Below the pieces are notes generated by a model, which did no database searches, was not told the DNA's origin, and saw only the letters and a list, made by a program, of their open reading frames with translations. Both the position numbers and the translations under genes were made by a program. From the NCBI GenBank assembly GCA_024362935.1, contig JANCRA010000005.1:23706235-23770234 (forward strand): a stretch of DNA of 64,000 nt, in the 5' to 3' direction. Source of the DNA: Setophaga petechia. Its lineage: Eukaryota > Chordata > Aves > Passeriformes > Parulidae. Shown piece after piece: positions 14,053-25,800 of the stretch. Numbering within the stretch: the stretch's first letter is position 1; each line of letters opens with the position of its first letter.

Positions 14053-15440
14053 TGTGTTGGGTTGACTTTGGCTGCCAGAGAGTCACTTAGCTTCTCTCTC
14101 ACTGTCCTGCTCAAAGAGGACAAGGGCAGAAAGTATGATGAAAAAGCTTTGGGGTCAAGGTAAAGCCAGGGAAATCACTTACAAGTCACTGGCATCCGAA
14201 AAAATAGATCAAGTTCTGGGAAAATAATTTCATGCCAGTTTGAAGAGATTTGGAGCCAAATTAAAACACCACCTTCCCCAAAACAAACACTTCTGTCACC
14301 CACTCAATTTCACTCATTCTGAGGTCCCCTATGTCCCCCAGCCATGTCCAAGAGGAGCAGAGGGGATGGGGAGTGCGAGGTTACTATGAGTACATGACAG
14401 TCCCTTCCTGCCTCTCCCTCCTTCTCACATTTTCCCCCACCTCCAGTGTAGATCCTGTCCACAGGCTGCAGGCTCCTGTCCATGGGTGGAAGTTCCTCCC
14501 CATGGGTCTCAGTTCCTATCAGGAGAAGCTGCTCCAGTGTAGCCTCCTAAGGGCCACACTGTCTATCACATGAACCTGCTCCAGCATGGGTGCAATGTCT
14601 GTCACCTGCTACTCTGTGTGCTCTGTAGGGCCATGGCTCCTGTCAGGGGAACCAGCTCCAGCATGGGCAGTCCATGGCCACAGTTCTTTCAGGAAAGCTC
14701 TGCACCAGTGTGAGCTCCCCAGGGCCACAGCTTCTTTCAGGAAAGCTTGCTACAGAATGGACTCTCCACAGTCAGGAGCTCCTCCAGGCCATATCCACTG
14801 GACCAGGATGGGGTGCCGGAGGAGCCACGGCCTGGGCGCCTTTAATGGCGTCTCGTCTTTGCAGGCCGCAGCCAAGTCTCTGCTCTGGCACCTGTGGCGC
14901 CTTTCCCGCTCCTGCCCTACCCCTGGTGCTTGCAGGGTTGTCCCTCACTCTTTTCCTGTCACATCTCACCACCTGAGCAGCGCTTTGTCCTTTGTCAGGG
15001 ACTGTCAGAGGTGTCTGCAAAATGGCTGCCTGGCGCAGCCCTCAGGAGCTCCTGAGGGAGCCAACCGGAACTGGCCGGAACCAGCCGGAACCGGCCGGAA
15101 CCAGCCAGAACTGGCCAGAACTGGCGGCAGGCAGTGCAGGACGGCCGCCAGCCTCTCCCACAGTGTGCCTGCAGCCACCCTGGTGCCCATGGCCTGCCAG
15201 GGACACCCTATATGACCAGCCAGCAATCCCTCAAGGTTCAGGGCACACCACCTTCCATGCCAGGCGTTGTGGATTCGGCCGAGCCTCTTTGGCCTCGGGA
15301 CAAGATGGGGGAGAACACAGGGAACATGTGGCGGACATGGCCAAGCCCTGAGGCGCCCAGCACAGCAGGAGGAAAACGAATACAGCTGGGGACCAGCTCC
15401 CAGCCAGAGCTGGAAACTGGTACAGCTTCAGTCACTGAGT
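14053..15440. mobile_element. LTR-like GC-rich avian repeat
   Basis: The composition jumps from AT-rich to GC-rich. The left edge reads TGTGTTGGGTTGAC, resembling the TG-starting ends of avian LTR-type repeats. The interior is a degenerate series of about 60-90 bp units around 14,440-14,800 with recurring 'gctccagcatggg'-like and 'ttcaggaaagct'-like words, as in passerine repeats I recall. I see no gag, pol or env coding, so it would be a solo LTR or another non-autonomous repeat. The right edge is uncertain, and the stretch from about 14,980 may be a second element. Open frames of up to about 209 codons inside are low-complexity and should not be called genes. Confidence 0.5.
15061..15125. 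repeat. 10-bp minisatellite (CCGGAACYRG)n
   Basis: About six head-to-tail copies of a 10-bp unit alternating CCGGAACTGG, CCGGAACCAG and CCGGAACCGG, decaying to CCAGAACTGG at the right. It lies within the LTR-like element. Because 10 is not a multiple of 3, it reads as a shifting Glu/Pro/Asn/Arg repeat in every frame, which explains the odd open frames here. Confidence 0.9.
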
Positions 15441-18297
15441 CGCTAACCAGGAACTCTTGTATGAGCTGAATTTTCAGTTCACTAAAATTCAGAGCTGTGC
15501 TACAGCTGAGCACACACCTGCATGTTCCTCCAGGATGCGAGTGATTGTCTCACTGGAGTTATTAAACAGCCAGTTTCACTGTGCTTTCCTCTCCTTTATA
15601 AATGTGTATGCAGGGAGAAACTGCTCTATGTGTCTGTACAGACCCCCCCTCAAAGACACAGACCAGCAAGTGTAGTTGGATGCAAACTACCACTTATGTG
15701 CAAGACACACATCTGGCCTTTCCTTGACTTTTGGAAGTACTATTTCATTAAAAGGGAAGAAAATTAGACCTCCTATTCCTTCCTTAGGAAATCACTGGCA
15801 CCTCTGAATTGTAATATGTTGTTTTTATGGGAAGACTCCTTTGCTGAAGTTTGTTAAGGTATCTTATTTATTGTGTTGCTGTAATACAAAATTGTTTGGA
15901 GAGTGGTGTATTTTAGCCACAAAAGCTGAATATCAATGTTCTTTGAAGAAAAAATGGACTCAGGGTATTCTCTTCTCAGACCAGATATACTGTGGTGCAC
16001 CTGCTCAGGTATAATAAGCACTCACTGAAAAGTGGGAATGACGTTTTTCAGACCTGATCCCAATGTATCTAGAATGTGTAAATTTTAGAGTAAGTGAAAG
16101 GAAAAGCATGAGTATGCTATGCATTCTCAGGTCCATTTTGCAGCAGAAGACACAGCCTATAGGATATGAGATTAAAATACAAATGTACATGGTTTATACA
16201 TGTATACTGGGCAATAAGTCTATAGATTTTACAAGTGCACAAAAGGCCACATACATTTCAAATACATCCAGCTACAATTCAAACATTTCAGAAATAAACT
16301 GAGAATTAGGACATGTCAAAATCAAACCAAAAAAACAAAATATTAAAGCTACTACTTGCAGTACTCTAAAACAGAGCAAGGACAACTCAGAAAAACTTTG
16401 TCAAGTAGAATAGCATCTCATTGGTTTATTTCATTACAGGTTTTCTAGCAACAACATGTAACATGGTTTATAGTGCCCATTATATAAATAGAGGAAAAAA
16501 AAGCCAAACAAACAGGCAAATAGACACAGCCTACTTTGGCAAAATAACAGGAACAGCTAAGGTTACCTGTAAGTGGATGAACTCTTAGTAGTATATCCTC
16601 TACATATTTTGTTGTCTGCTGAATCTCAATACTACTACATTTTCCTTTAATGCAAGTGTAACTTAAAAAAAAATTCTCTTTCAAATTACATGACAATGAT
16701 ACAGATTTGGTCTCATTCCTGCAAGCCAACAAAAATTCTTAATGTTTAAATTGTCAGGGTCTAAACTTTTATTGGACCTGATAACTGTGAAATCACAGAT
16801 ACATAGCTGGCAAATGACTACTTATGAATGTAATGCCAGTATTAAGGGCACTTTAATTTGAGATTTTAACAACTAGAGCTCTAATAGCTTGCCAGAAAAT
16901 TTTTGTTTTCCCTAATTTTTAAAGAGGTTAATAAATTCATGAAGACACAGTATGGGGAGTGGATGGGTTTTGGACTCACACTAAGAGTATCCATGAACGG
17001 CATACAAGAAAAATATTAACATACATACATAAAAAACATAACAATCTAGGAAAATATTTTATTTTCATCTCTTCTGAAGAATTCCAAAAGTGTCACGTTG
17101 TTCATATGGCTATACAAAATCACCCAGTTTTCACTGCCTTCTACCATAATTGCTTTTTATCGTATTGTTCTGGATTTAGCTGCGGTTTGTCTTAGACTTT
17201 TCTCAGCAACTCTCGAACTCTCAGGGCTGGCTCCTCTTTTGAGATGCCTGCTTCCATTTTTACATAGATTAGGAGTTTGTGCAGCAATCTTTTTGTGCAT
17301 ATTTAGGATTTCATGCTAGCATCAAAGAAATGACCAGTGGATGAGAAATATTTTTAATATACTCTCTCAGGAAGTAGAATCAGACATAATGATTACCATC
17401 CTTCATAAAGGTGACCTGGAGTCCATATTCAGAGGTATGATCTCATTGTGATGTTGTCTGATGAAGCACAGTATCACATCTTGAAAAATGTATGTTATAG
17501 AATACTGAAGACAAGACTGAAATTGGAATGGCATTTCCTCCAGATGTTTCCTTTCAACAGCTCTCTTCCAACAACCGTTTCAGTTTTGGTTTTTGGTGGA
17601 TTGTTTTCAAGAAATAAGGAGGTCTTGTGAGGATTTTTCCTACCTGAAATATTAGCTGTTGTCACTGCTGGAAGAACATGGTCCACACACATCCACCCTT
17701 TCTAATTTGGGGGCTGTTTTCATAGTGCTTAGTTTTTCTATGGAGCCAAAGACTTTCAGCCTCAGCACCATTTGACTCAGTTTCTAAACTATTAATTGCC
17801 CAACTTGCACCAATCGTTGACCATGCCTAGTTTTTGTTAGAAATTTTTTTACAAAACCCTTAAAAATAAATGAGAGAGACAACAAAGAACCTTACACTCC
17901 ACGCAAAATATTCAGTCATTTAAGTTCTTATATGGAAAGCTTTGGAAAATAAAAACAATTAAGGCAGTCCTGTACAACATAACACTGTTATTGTATTGAC
18001 ATGTGCACATACTTAAACACAGATGCAAATTGAAACTAACAGTAATGGTAAGTGCCAAATTAATTCATACCCGAGTACAGAACTGATCCTTCTTTTCAGC
18101 AAAACTAATACCTACTTGTTTAAATAACCAAGCTTGTGCTTTTACCTTGTGCTCCACTTTATGTGCTTAGCAGATGCAATTGACCAATGTTTAGCTTAAA
18201 ATTGCTTTGCAGCTAAGAAATAAATCTAGGCAAAGATTTTTCAGATTCTGTTCCACTCCCATTGCATCTGATCCCATCAGCAGACATGTGGAACCTA

Positions 18298-18347
18298 TGA
18301 AAAAATAGAAATATGAAAAAAATAGAAACATGAAAAAAATAGAAACA
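18298..18347. repeat. A-rich 17-bp tandem repeat, three copies
   Basis: Three consecutive copies of a unit like TGAAAAAAATAGAAACA. Copy 1 differs slightly from copies 2 and 3. Low-complexity intergenic sequence. Confidence 0.8.
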
Positions 18348-19895
18348 CAATATCAATAAATGGTCAGATTTTTTTTTTCTGTGTAGAGGTGAATGTGTTG
18401 AAACATTAATTAATTATGGAAAATTAATTTGGGGAAAGTGTTGATTTAAATAAATTATTAATTTTGAAAAAAAGAAAATTACATTTTTTTATGTTGAAAT
18501 TCTCTGAATATACATATTTCCCCTATTATCTCAAAAAGATAAGATCTAACTAAAATATTTGTTTTAAAAACTGATAATAATAAAAAAATGCTGGAACTGC
18601 GCTGAACCAGACTTTTACAAAGAAAGACACAGAAATGGTGCATGAAAACACTCTTTGTTTGAATTTCAGATGGGAAAGTTTCAAAAGTTCAGCAATTCCT
18701 TTGGGATGGGAAAAGAAGTTACTGCCCAGTTCTGCTCAGAACCAGTTATTTAGTTGTGCCTGATCTTGAAACTCAAGAGTCTTTGACAAAATTTTAAGAA
18801 TTAAAAATCACGCATATACATGTAATGATTAATTTCCAGTTCTACCTATCTGTAAATCAAAATGCAGTTATTAGTTAGACTGTTGTTAACTATAATGATC
18901 TTCTGTTTGCTTCTTCTAGTCAGGTTGCCATAGTCATTGTCTGTATGACATTATTATATGCTTAAATACTGGAAAGCTCTTTTGGCAGATCAATCTTTAA
19001 TTCAGCAGCACAATTTTTCAAGGGAAGAAAAAACTTCTTTAAAGAATTTCCTGAAAGGACATCATATGAGTGTAAATATATTATAAGCTGATTAAATTAA
19101 AAGATTGTTTCTCTTTAACTGATTCTAAATGAAATTCAGATCTCTAAAGAGAATATAAGCAAAACGATAAAATTAAGACCCTTGCTAACATTTGTTTCTT
19201 TTTTGGTGCCTCAGACATCTGTGCTTAATTATACTTGTCAGTGGACAATACAACCTCTTCATGAGAGCTCACATGTATCTTACAGCAGAGGGAAGATGAA
19301 GTTTCTTGAAGACAGCCTTAGAGGTAAGAGTGCATTTGCCTTCTATAATTTCTCAGATGACAGTATATGAATAATAGCCTTTGCGGCCCACTGCCATTGC
19401 TGGGGGGTGGTGGGGGAGAAACATATATAAAAATAAGACATAGTTATGGTCTGACCAAAACCCTAGATTTTCCATGTTTCAGTAAATCAGAAAGGTTTAG
19501 AAACTTCAAATTTGAAAGAGGATTATTTAAGTACTTGGACAATTCAAACTTTCATGTCTTTCGAGTTAGGAACAAGAACTCAACCACTGATTGTTTTCAT
19601 TTCTAATTCAGAGTAGATTTGGAGACACTCTTCCATAAGCAGCGGTAGGCTTACATGACACACAGGAGACCAGGGACAGCTGAAAGCAGCCATATCCATG
19701 AAGATTTTTAGTAACACGTGCTTTCATGTATTTATAACACAGCAAAAGCTGTCATGTGATCAGTTACCCAACACCAGCCCATACACAGGACTTAATTTAA
19801 TACAAATGCCTTCCAACTTAGGCAATCAAAAATTATATATTCCAAAGAAGAAAGCTGACAGACATTCAGAATCAGGATGTTCTTCCTCCAGTGAT

Positions 19896-19943
19896 TTTCT
19901 TTCCCTTCTTCTCACTTGCACCAGTGAGAAGAAGGGAAAGAAA
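19896..19943. repeat. Perfect inverted repeat, 21-bp arms and 6-bp loop
   Basis: The left arm (19,896-19,916, all pyrimidine until its last A/C/T bases) is the exact reverse complement of the right arm (19,923-19,943). The loop is TGCACC. Complementarity stops abruptly on both outer sides. No flanking terminal repeats mark it as a known transposon. Confidence 0.9.
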
Positions 19944-22613
19944 CTGCTTCATTTTAAGTTAGTGTGTAGGTTTTAACTTTGTAGACTTGCTACTTCTAGA
20001 AAGTTAAGGCTGTTACATGAGAAAGCTCCTAAACCTGCAGCATCAGTTTAAACCATCCTATAAATACAACCAATATAAATGGCCAGCCACACAATATAAA
20101 AAATACAAATCTGATCTAGGTTTGGGGGATTTTGCTGAGTTATTTTTAACTCAGATCGTCTGTCTGGTGTGTTTTACTGCTCAGACTCTGAGCAGTATCA
20201 GTGTAACAGGGGCAGCAGTATGACTCAAGAACAAGCAGCAAGAGATGAGGACAGTCAGATGAAATGTACACATCTGCTGTAAAAAATGCTGCCAAACTGC
20301 AGACTAATATAATTAACAAATCATCCCACTGGCTCCTCTGAAATTGCCTTAGATGGTGAACCAAATTCAAGCACAAAAGCAAGTCACTGTGCTATTTTGC
20401 TTTTAGTGTTATTAACCCACAGAGGACTGTGGGAGATGTGCTGTTGAGAATGAATAGCAGCAAGATGTTTTGGGGAGAACGTTTTTATTATTTCAGAATA
20501 ACTTCGATATAAACTGATACATAACTGATATTTGATTTGTAAATACAGGTACTTGGCTTCCAGTGTTGGTTCCACCTTTTCTGCAAATTCTCCTAATCCC
20601 TAATAAAACTCAAGTTCTCTCTCCATTACTCCATTGTCAGTTGCATTTTTTTCTGCTCTCTGCCGGGTACCTGGATGGTACTGAAATCTGCGAGTATTTC
20701 TCAAAGTATGGATTTCTGACTCTCCAGTAATTTATATTCCACTGACTTCATTGATGCCTGGTGAATCATGATCACATGCATTCTAGCAGAGTCTAGGAGA
20801 CAACACACACATTTCCTCCTGACAGGTGATGTAGAGGTCTCAATTTCATATCATAGCTGATAAGCAGCTATGTATGCACCAATAATTGAATCCCACAACT
20901 TTACAATCTACCTTTTCCTGTCAGCTAGGCCACCATCTCAACATGGTTCCTGCATCATGGTGGAACAACCATGTCACAATTTTTCACCAACTAAACCACA
21001 ATTTAGCATTTCAGTTTTGAATCATGCTTGTTTTGCTGCTTTGAAAATGAGGGTGAAAACTTCTTGAGTAGTAGAAATGCAGATTCACAGCTGCTGTTGA
21101 TTGTTTGAACTCCTTTGATGTCAGTAATTGGAAGGAAGATGAATAGCAGCTGAGAAGCTGTTTGACTCCTTTGCACGAAACAGCCACTGTTCCACATCAG
21201 TGTCATCTGGAGAAGCCCTCTGATGGCTCAAGAGATGAGGACTTAAAAAAAGATACACTGCTGCCTGGCTGTCAGATCTTCCACTGTGCTGATCTCATTC
21301 CAGAAACTACACATCTGCATGTGGTCACGATGACAAGATGTTTCACTCTGCATTGCCTCAGTTCCCTGCTCTGATAGTTGCTCAGCATTTTGCAGAAGTG
21401 TGAAACTTTCCACATTTCCACTAACTTAATGGAAATGAAAGAGGGGTATTTTTCCAAGAAGCTTAAAATGCCATGTTCTAAATTTCCATGAGGGAAATAT
21501 CACTGTTATTTCTAACGTGTATAATATTTGATAGTTGCAATCATATGGATCTTATTCCAGATGCAGTAAGTAATCTTTGTAACTAAAATTTTCATTTACA
21601 AGTTCTTCTGTTCTTGTTTCTCAGATTCAAAATACCTTTACACATAGGTCATCTGTATACAGGGATTATTATAGCAACAGGGAAGCCCTGTATTCAAAGG
21701 ACGAGGCGAGGTTTGCAGAGAGAAGTAAAAGCCTTGATTTCAGGATGAACACAACTCAGTATGAGCTAAAACACAACTCAGCAACTGATTGCTGAAAACA
21801 CACAGAAAAGCTCCTCGCTAAGATCAAGGGAGCCCTTACAAGGCCTGCCAAATACCACATCTCTTGCACAATGCTCATTTTCCTTTGTTCCCTTGCTGTC
21901 TGGAGGCATGGCTGCTAACTTTGTCAGCAAGTGAAGAACTGAACAGGAATGTGAAAAAGTTACTCTAAAATGTAAAAAAAAGGCGATGAGGTGCTGTTTT
22001 GACCACACCACACCACACGTGAAAGGAAGGAGCCATCAGCAGTGAGCAGTCTTGCGCAACACGGGTAGACCAAGCTCACTGTGCTCTGTTTCTGCGGCAC
22101 TGGTTTCAAGAATGAAATACCTCCCGGGGGACAGCAGGCGAGACCTCTTCAGCATAGCCATGGTGGGGAAGGCTTTCAACACAGGGGTATTTGGATTCTT
22201 CCTAAATGTAAAACGAAAACTCAATCTTCCTTTCTCAGAACACAGTCCTGCGCTTGGGTGGAACTGCCCACCCGCTGCTCGGCGGGAGATTTTAGGATAA
22301 GTTTCCAGTATCTGCTGCCCCTTTTGCCGGCCCGGCCGGCCAAGTGTGTCGAGGCGAAGCGAGGGGGACGCGTCCCTCTCTGCTCCGCCGGTGTCGGGAT
22401 GGTCGCGACCCCGGGGCCGTGCACTACCCGGGGACACGGGGGCCACGTCCCTTCCGCAGCGTCCCCGTGGGCGCGGACGGGGCGGGGAGAAACCCGACCC
22501 CCGCCGCCCGGGAAGGGAGAGGGGCTGCGGCCGCGCGGGAGGCGGCGGCGAGCCCGTGTGACTCCCCCGTTCGCGGGGACACCCCCAGCCCGGGCCGCGG
22601 GGAGGGTGACCCA

Positions 22614-22632
22614 GGGCGGGGCAGGGCGGGGC
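22614..22632 (+). promoter_or_regulatory. Tandem Sp1/KLF GC boxes
   Basis: Two GGGCGGGGC motifs separated by one base, upstream of the ITGA4 start codon. GC boxes of this form bind Sp1-family factors and commonly set the start site in TATA-less promoters. Confidence 0.65.
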
Positions 22633-22712
22633 GCGGGGCTGCCCTGCCCTCTCCTCTCGCCGAGCGGAGAGGCGGGAAGCCGGCGTCGGTGCGCTGCCGG
22701 TCGGCCGGAGCC

Positions 22713-22897
22713 ATGCGGAGCTGCGGGAGGGCGCGGGGCGCTGCGGGCTGGACCGCCCCGCTGCTCCTGCTGTGGCTGTGCCTGCCGACGGCGCGGCCCT
22801 ACAACCTGGACACGCAGCACGCGCTGCTCTTCCGCGGGGGCAACGGGACCTTCTTCGGCTACTCGGTGCTCCTGCACCGCCAGGGCCAGGAGCGATG
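22713..22897 (+). CDS. ITGA4: ITGA4 exon 1 (residues 1-61 plus two bases)
   Basis: Encodes the signal peptide (Leu-rich core at 17-24) and the start of propeller blade 1, with the FGYSV motif at 48-52 and an N-glycosylation sequon at Asn44. It ends in a GTGAGT donor and splits the Trp62 codon. Confidence 0.95.
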
Positions 22898-25800
22898 GTG
22901 AGTGCCCGGCCCGGCCGCCCCCGCGGGGGCCCGTCGCGCCTTGCCCTGGCCGCGGATCCTCACGCTGCCGTCTCTGCTCCGCAGGCTGGTGGCGGGCGCG
23001 CCCCGGGCCAGCTGGCCCGCCAACGAGTCGGTGGTGAACCCCGGGGCCATATTCCGGTGCCGGATCGGGGGCAGCTCCAGTGGAGAATGCGAGCAGCTCC
23101 AGCTGGGTGAGTCGGCGGGCCGTGGGCGGGGAGACCCCGGCGGGGCGGCGGCCGGGGACGGACGGACGGGGGATGATGCCCGCCGCGGCTCCGCTCCGCT
23201 GCCCTGCGGGGTGTGCGGGGCTCTTCCGCCTTAAACTGCAGAGTGCTCTGCCTCTCGCCAAAGCTATTGCCCGAGGACTGTAGCGGCGGCATCAAGAGAG
23301 ATGACATGCACCAAAACTTGATTTGGGGAAGTTAGGTGTGACAGATGTCGTTCCCACAGCCGTTTCGCACCTTTCAGCCTCCGAGTCAGAAGCCCCGTGG
23401 GAGTTTCGGTGTGAGCCTGCTCTGCGGAGAGCTGCTGCAGCTCTCAGGGCAGTGGGTGAATGCAATAAGCTCAGGGATGGGAAGGTGGAAGTATGTGCCT
23501 AAATCATGTTTTCTCCTGCAAAGCCTTCTCTTCGTAGAAGCCACCCTAAAGTAACTCTGAGCTACAGCTGTCTTGCTGATGGATTCCCCCTGCTTGCTTA
23601 TTGGGGTTTCAGGCGAACAAAGTTATTTTTGTCTGAATCAGTTTTTATGGGTCCTGCATTTCACTTCGCTTCTTTCTGTCTCCACAATCTCCATACTTAA
23701 AAGATGTAACTGGCTGAACTTACTCAACTTTCAAGCGTTTGATACTTGTTAAAAAGGGGAAGGCTTTGCGCTGGGTTGCCATGAACATGTGTGAATTGCT
23801 TTGGGCTCTCTTCCTGTCCTATTTGCATACAGTGCTGTTGACGCTATTCATATGCTATGGAGAGAATCTTCCCCAACTTGTACTGTGCCACCCTCCGACC
23901 AAGAGTATCCCATCCGTTATGAACACACCACCCAGTAAGGGGAAGCGCGGGAAAAGGGCTATCAAAATATTTGAAAGCAATAGCACACCATGAACTGGTG
24001 GCTGTCAGGGTGGAGCTCTGTTTGGTTTCAGCATTCTGTAACCAAACAAAATACTAAAACAATTATTTCTCTACATACCTCTGTATAAAAGTGTATAATA
24101 CTTAGAACTGACAGGTTCTATCCTTTTTTTTTTTTTTTTTTTTTTTTTGCTACAACTCAATATAAGAGTTTCATTTTGTAACGGCGCTACAAAAATCTAA
24201 GGTACTTCCATGGTGTTTTACGTGTAGTCCTATAAGAAAGACAAGCAGTTGCTGCTAGAAAGAATGGAAATTAAATTTATACCAGCCTAAGTAGTATTTT
24301 GGGGGTTTGTTGAGTAATTTCATTCCAATACTATATCTATTTAAAAGTTATACATAATGAAGACCTTTTTTTTTTTTTCCTGACTGCCTGATTCTTATGG
24401 AGAGGCTTGCAAAAATATCTAAGAGGTCAACTAACGTGGTGAAGTAACATATGCTAAGAGTCAAATCCCTGTTCCAGGATTGGTGGTAAAAATAGTCCTT
24501 TACTGTGTGAGGGAAGAAAAGGAAGGGTTGAAAGTTTCAGGTTCTTTGAAAACTACAAACATCTGCAGTGCCTGTCAGTTTGCTCATTTAGCCAATGGAG
24601 AAACAAAATCTCTAAATAAGTAATATTATGGGGTTTTCTTCAATAGCTTAAGGAAAATTCTAAGTGAAATGGAGCAACAGGTATATGAAAAAGTTTATGT
24701 GCTTCCAAAGCCTCAGCTTAACATGGCCTCTATTCCCAGAATTGAAGGCTGCAGATTACACAACATTCTTTTTAAAATAATACTTATACCACGTTTTTGC
24801 AAACTAGGTTTTCATTACTGCGAAGATGACATCTTTGCTTCACTAAGGTTTGTCTGTAGCATTTCTGAAGTTAAATAGAAGCTGAAAAGAAGTGCTGTAT
24901 TGTAAAATAGGTCATTGAGGTCAATGAAGAAGCCAAAGGCAGCTGTGGAACATGAGATGAGAATGAAGTGGCATAGTATCTGAGGTCAGAGAAATATGCT
25001 GGGGAACTTGCAATTACAAAACTGAACTTAATTATCTTTGTCTAACTCATTCAAGTTTGGGTTCTGATCTCATAGAATAGGGAATTTCCTTAGAAAAATG
25101 TGTGGCAAAATAGTACACTGCTGAAGAGGCACAATGAGAAATAAGTGTTTCTGTCTTGCTCTTAAATAGTTGAATTTGCATTTTGTTCTGGTAAAAACAT
25201 CTTTGAGGTGGTAAGTTTCTAATTATAATCATAAAAAAATAGAGGTGATAACAGGCAATAGAAATGGCTTTCCAAATGTTGGGCTTCTGTAATAAATGGA
25301 TGTGAATTACTTGGCGACATAAATATGTTAAAATACTTTGTCACTCCTTTTTACCAAAGTAGCCTTGAAACTGCCATTGCTAATTAATGAAGGATTCATG
25401 AACCATTAGGAAGCCTCTGATCATACAAAACTGCTGTTGTATTTTTATATGTCACAAGTCCCTGTCTGCTTCCTCAGTAGCAAAAGAGCTGCTGGGAGCA
25501 GTCTTATGCTGCAGTCATCACAGTATCTAGGATAACTCATCCAGACATGCTTTAAAGAGTTCTAATGTTCTTCAAGATGTTGCAGGCCCTGGGCTGATTT
25601 AAGATCTGCAAAGAGAATGAGATACACTAGCAAGGCTTCCTCTTCCTAACCCCTCATTGACTCTTTTAAATCTCTCTCTGATTGATGAATAGAAGAGTTT
25701 TCAGTCTCTTTTTGAGTTCTAGTACTTCTGTTTATGGTGTCAAGTGTTCTACACTGCAGATTTATTTGTATTTGGAGTATTTTTAAATAATGGCTTATGT

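Larger units (their letters stand above)
15441..22240. other. Intergenic DNA upstream of the ITGA4 promoter
   Basis: AT-rich sequence without recognisable exons. It contains a short A-rich tandem array (18,298-18,347), a perfect hairpin (19,896-19,943) and a small palindrome with 10-bp arms (20,176-20,196). Distal ITGA4 enhancers could lie here but cannot be identified from sequence alone. Confidence 0.55.
22240..23240. promoter_or_regulatory. CpG island and TATA-less promoter of ITGA4
   Basis: A sharp rise in G+C and CpG spans the ITGA4 upstream region, exon 1, intron 1 and exon 2. No TATA box is placed upstream of the start codon. Two GGGCGGGGC boxes (22,614-22,622 and 22,624-22,632) are textbook Sp1/KLF sites about 80-100 bp before the ATG. 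A CGGGAAGC motif at about 22,673-22,680 carries a GGAA core, and mammalian ITGA4 promoters are known to use Ets sites. The transcription start cannot be fixed from sequence; the 5' UTR probably begins within the roughly 100 bp before the ATG. Long open frames on both strands across the island are a consequence of stop-poor GC-rich sequence. Confidence 0.8.

Noticed and set aside
14586..15215. 209-codon open frame in the LTR-like repeat
   Set aside because: It runs through degenerate tandem units and the 10-bp minisatellite. It has no recognisable domain and matches repeat structure.
22344..22712. In-frame upstream extension of ITGA4 (ATG at 22,344, no stop before 22,713)
   Set aside because: It would place 123 Arg/Gly/Pro-rich residues before the signal peptide, covers the Sp1 promoter region, and is open only because the sequence is GC-rich. 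The ATG at 22,713 fits the family.
22221..23261. 346-codon open frame on the minus strand across the CpG island
   Set aside because: Low-complexity Arg/Pro/Gly composition and antisense to ITGA4 exons 1 and 2. Long frames are expected by chance in stop-poor GC-rich DNA.
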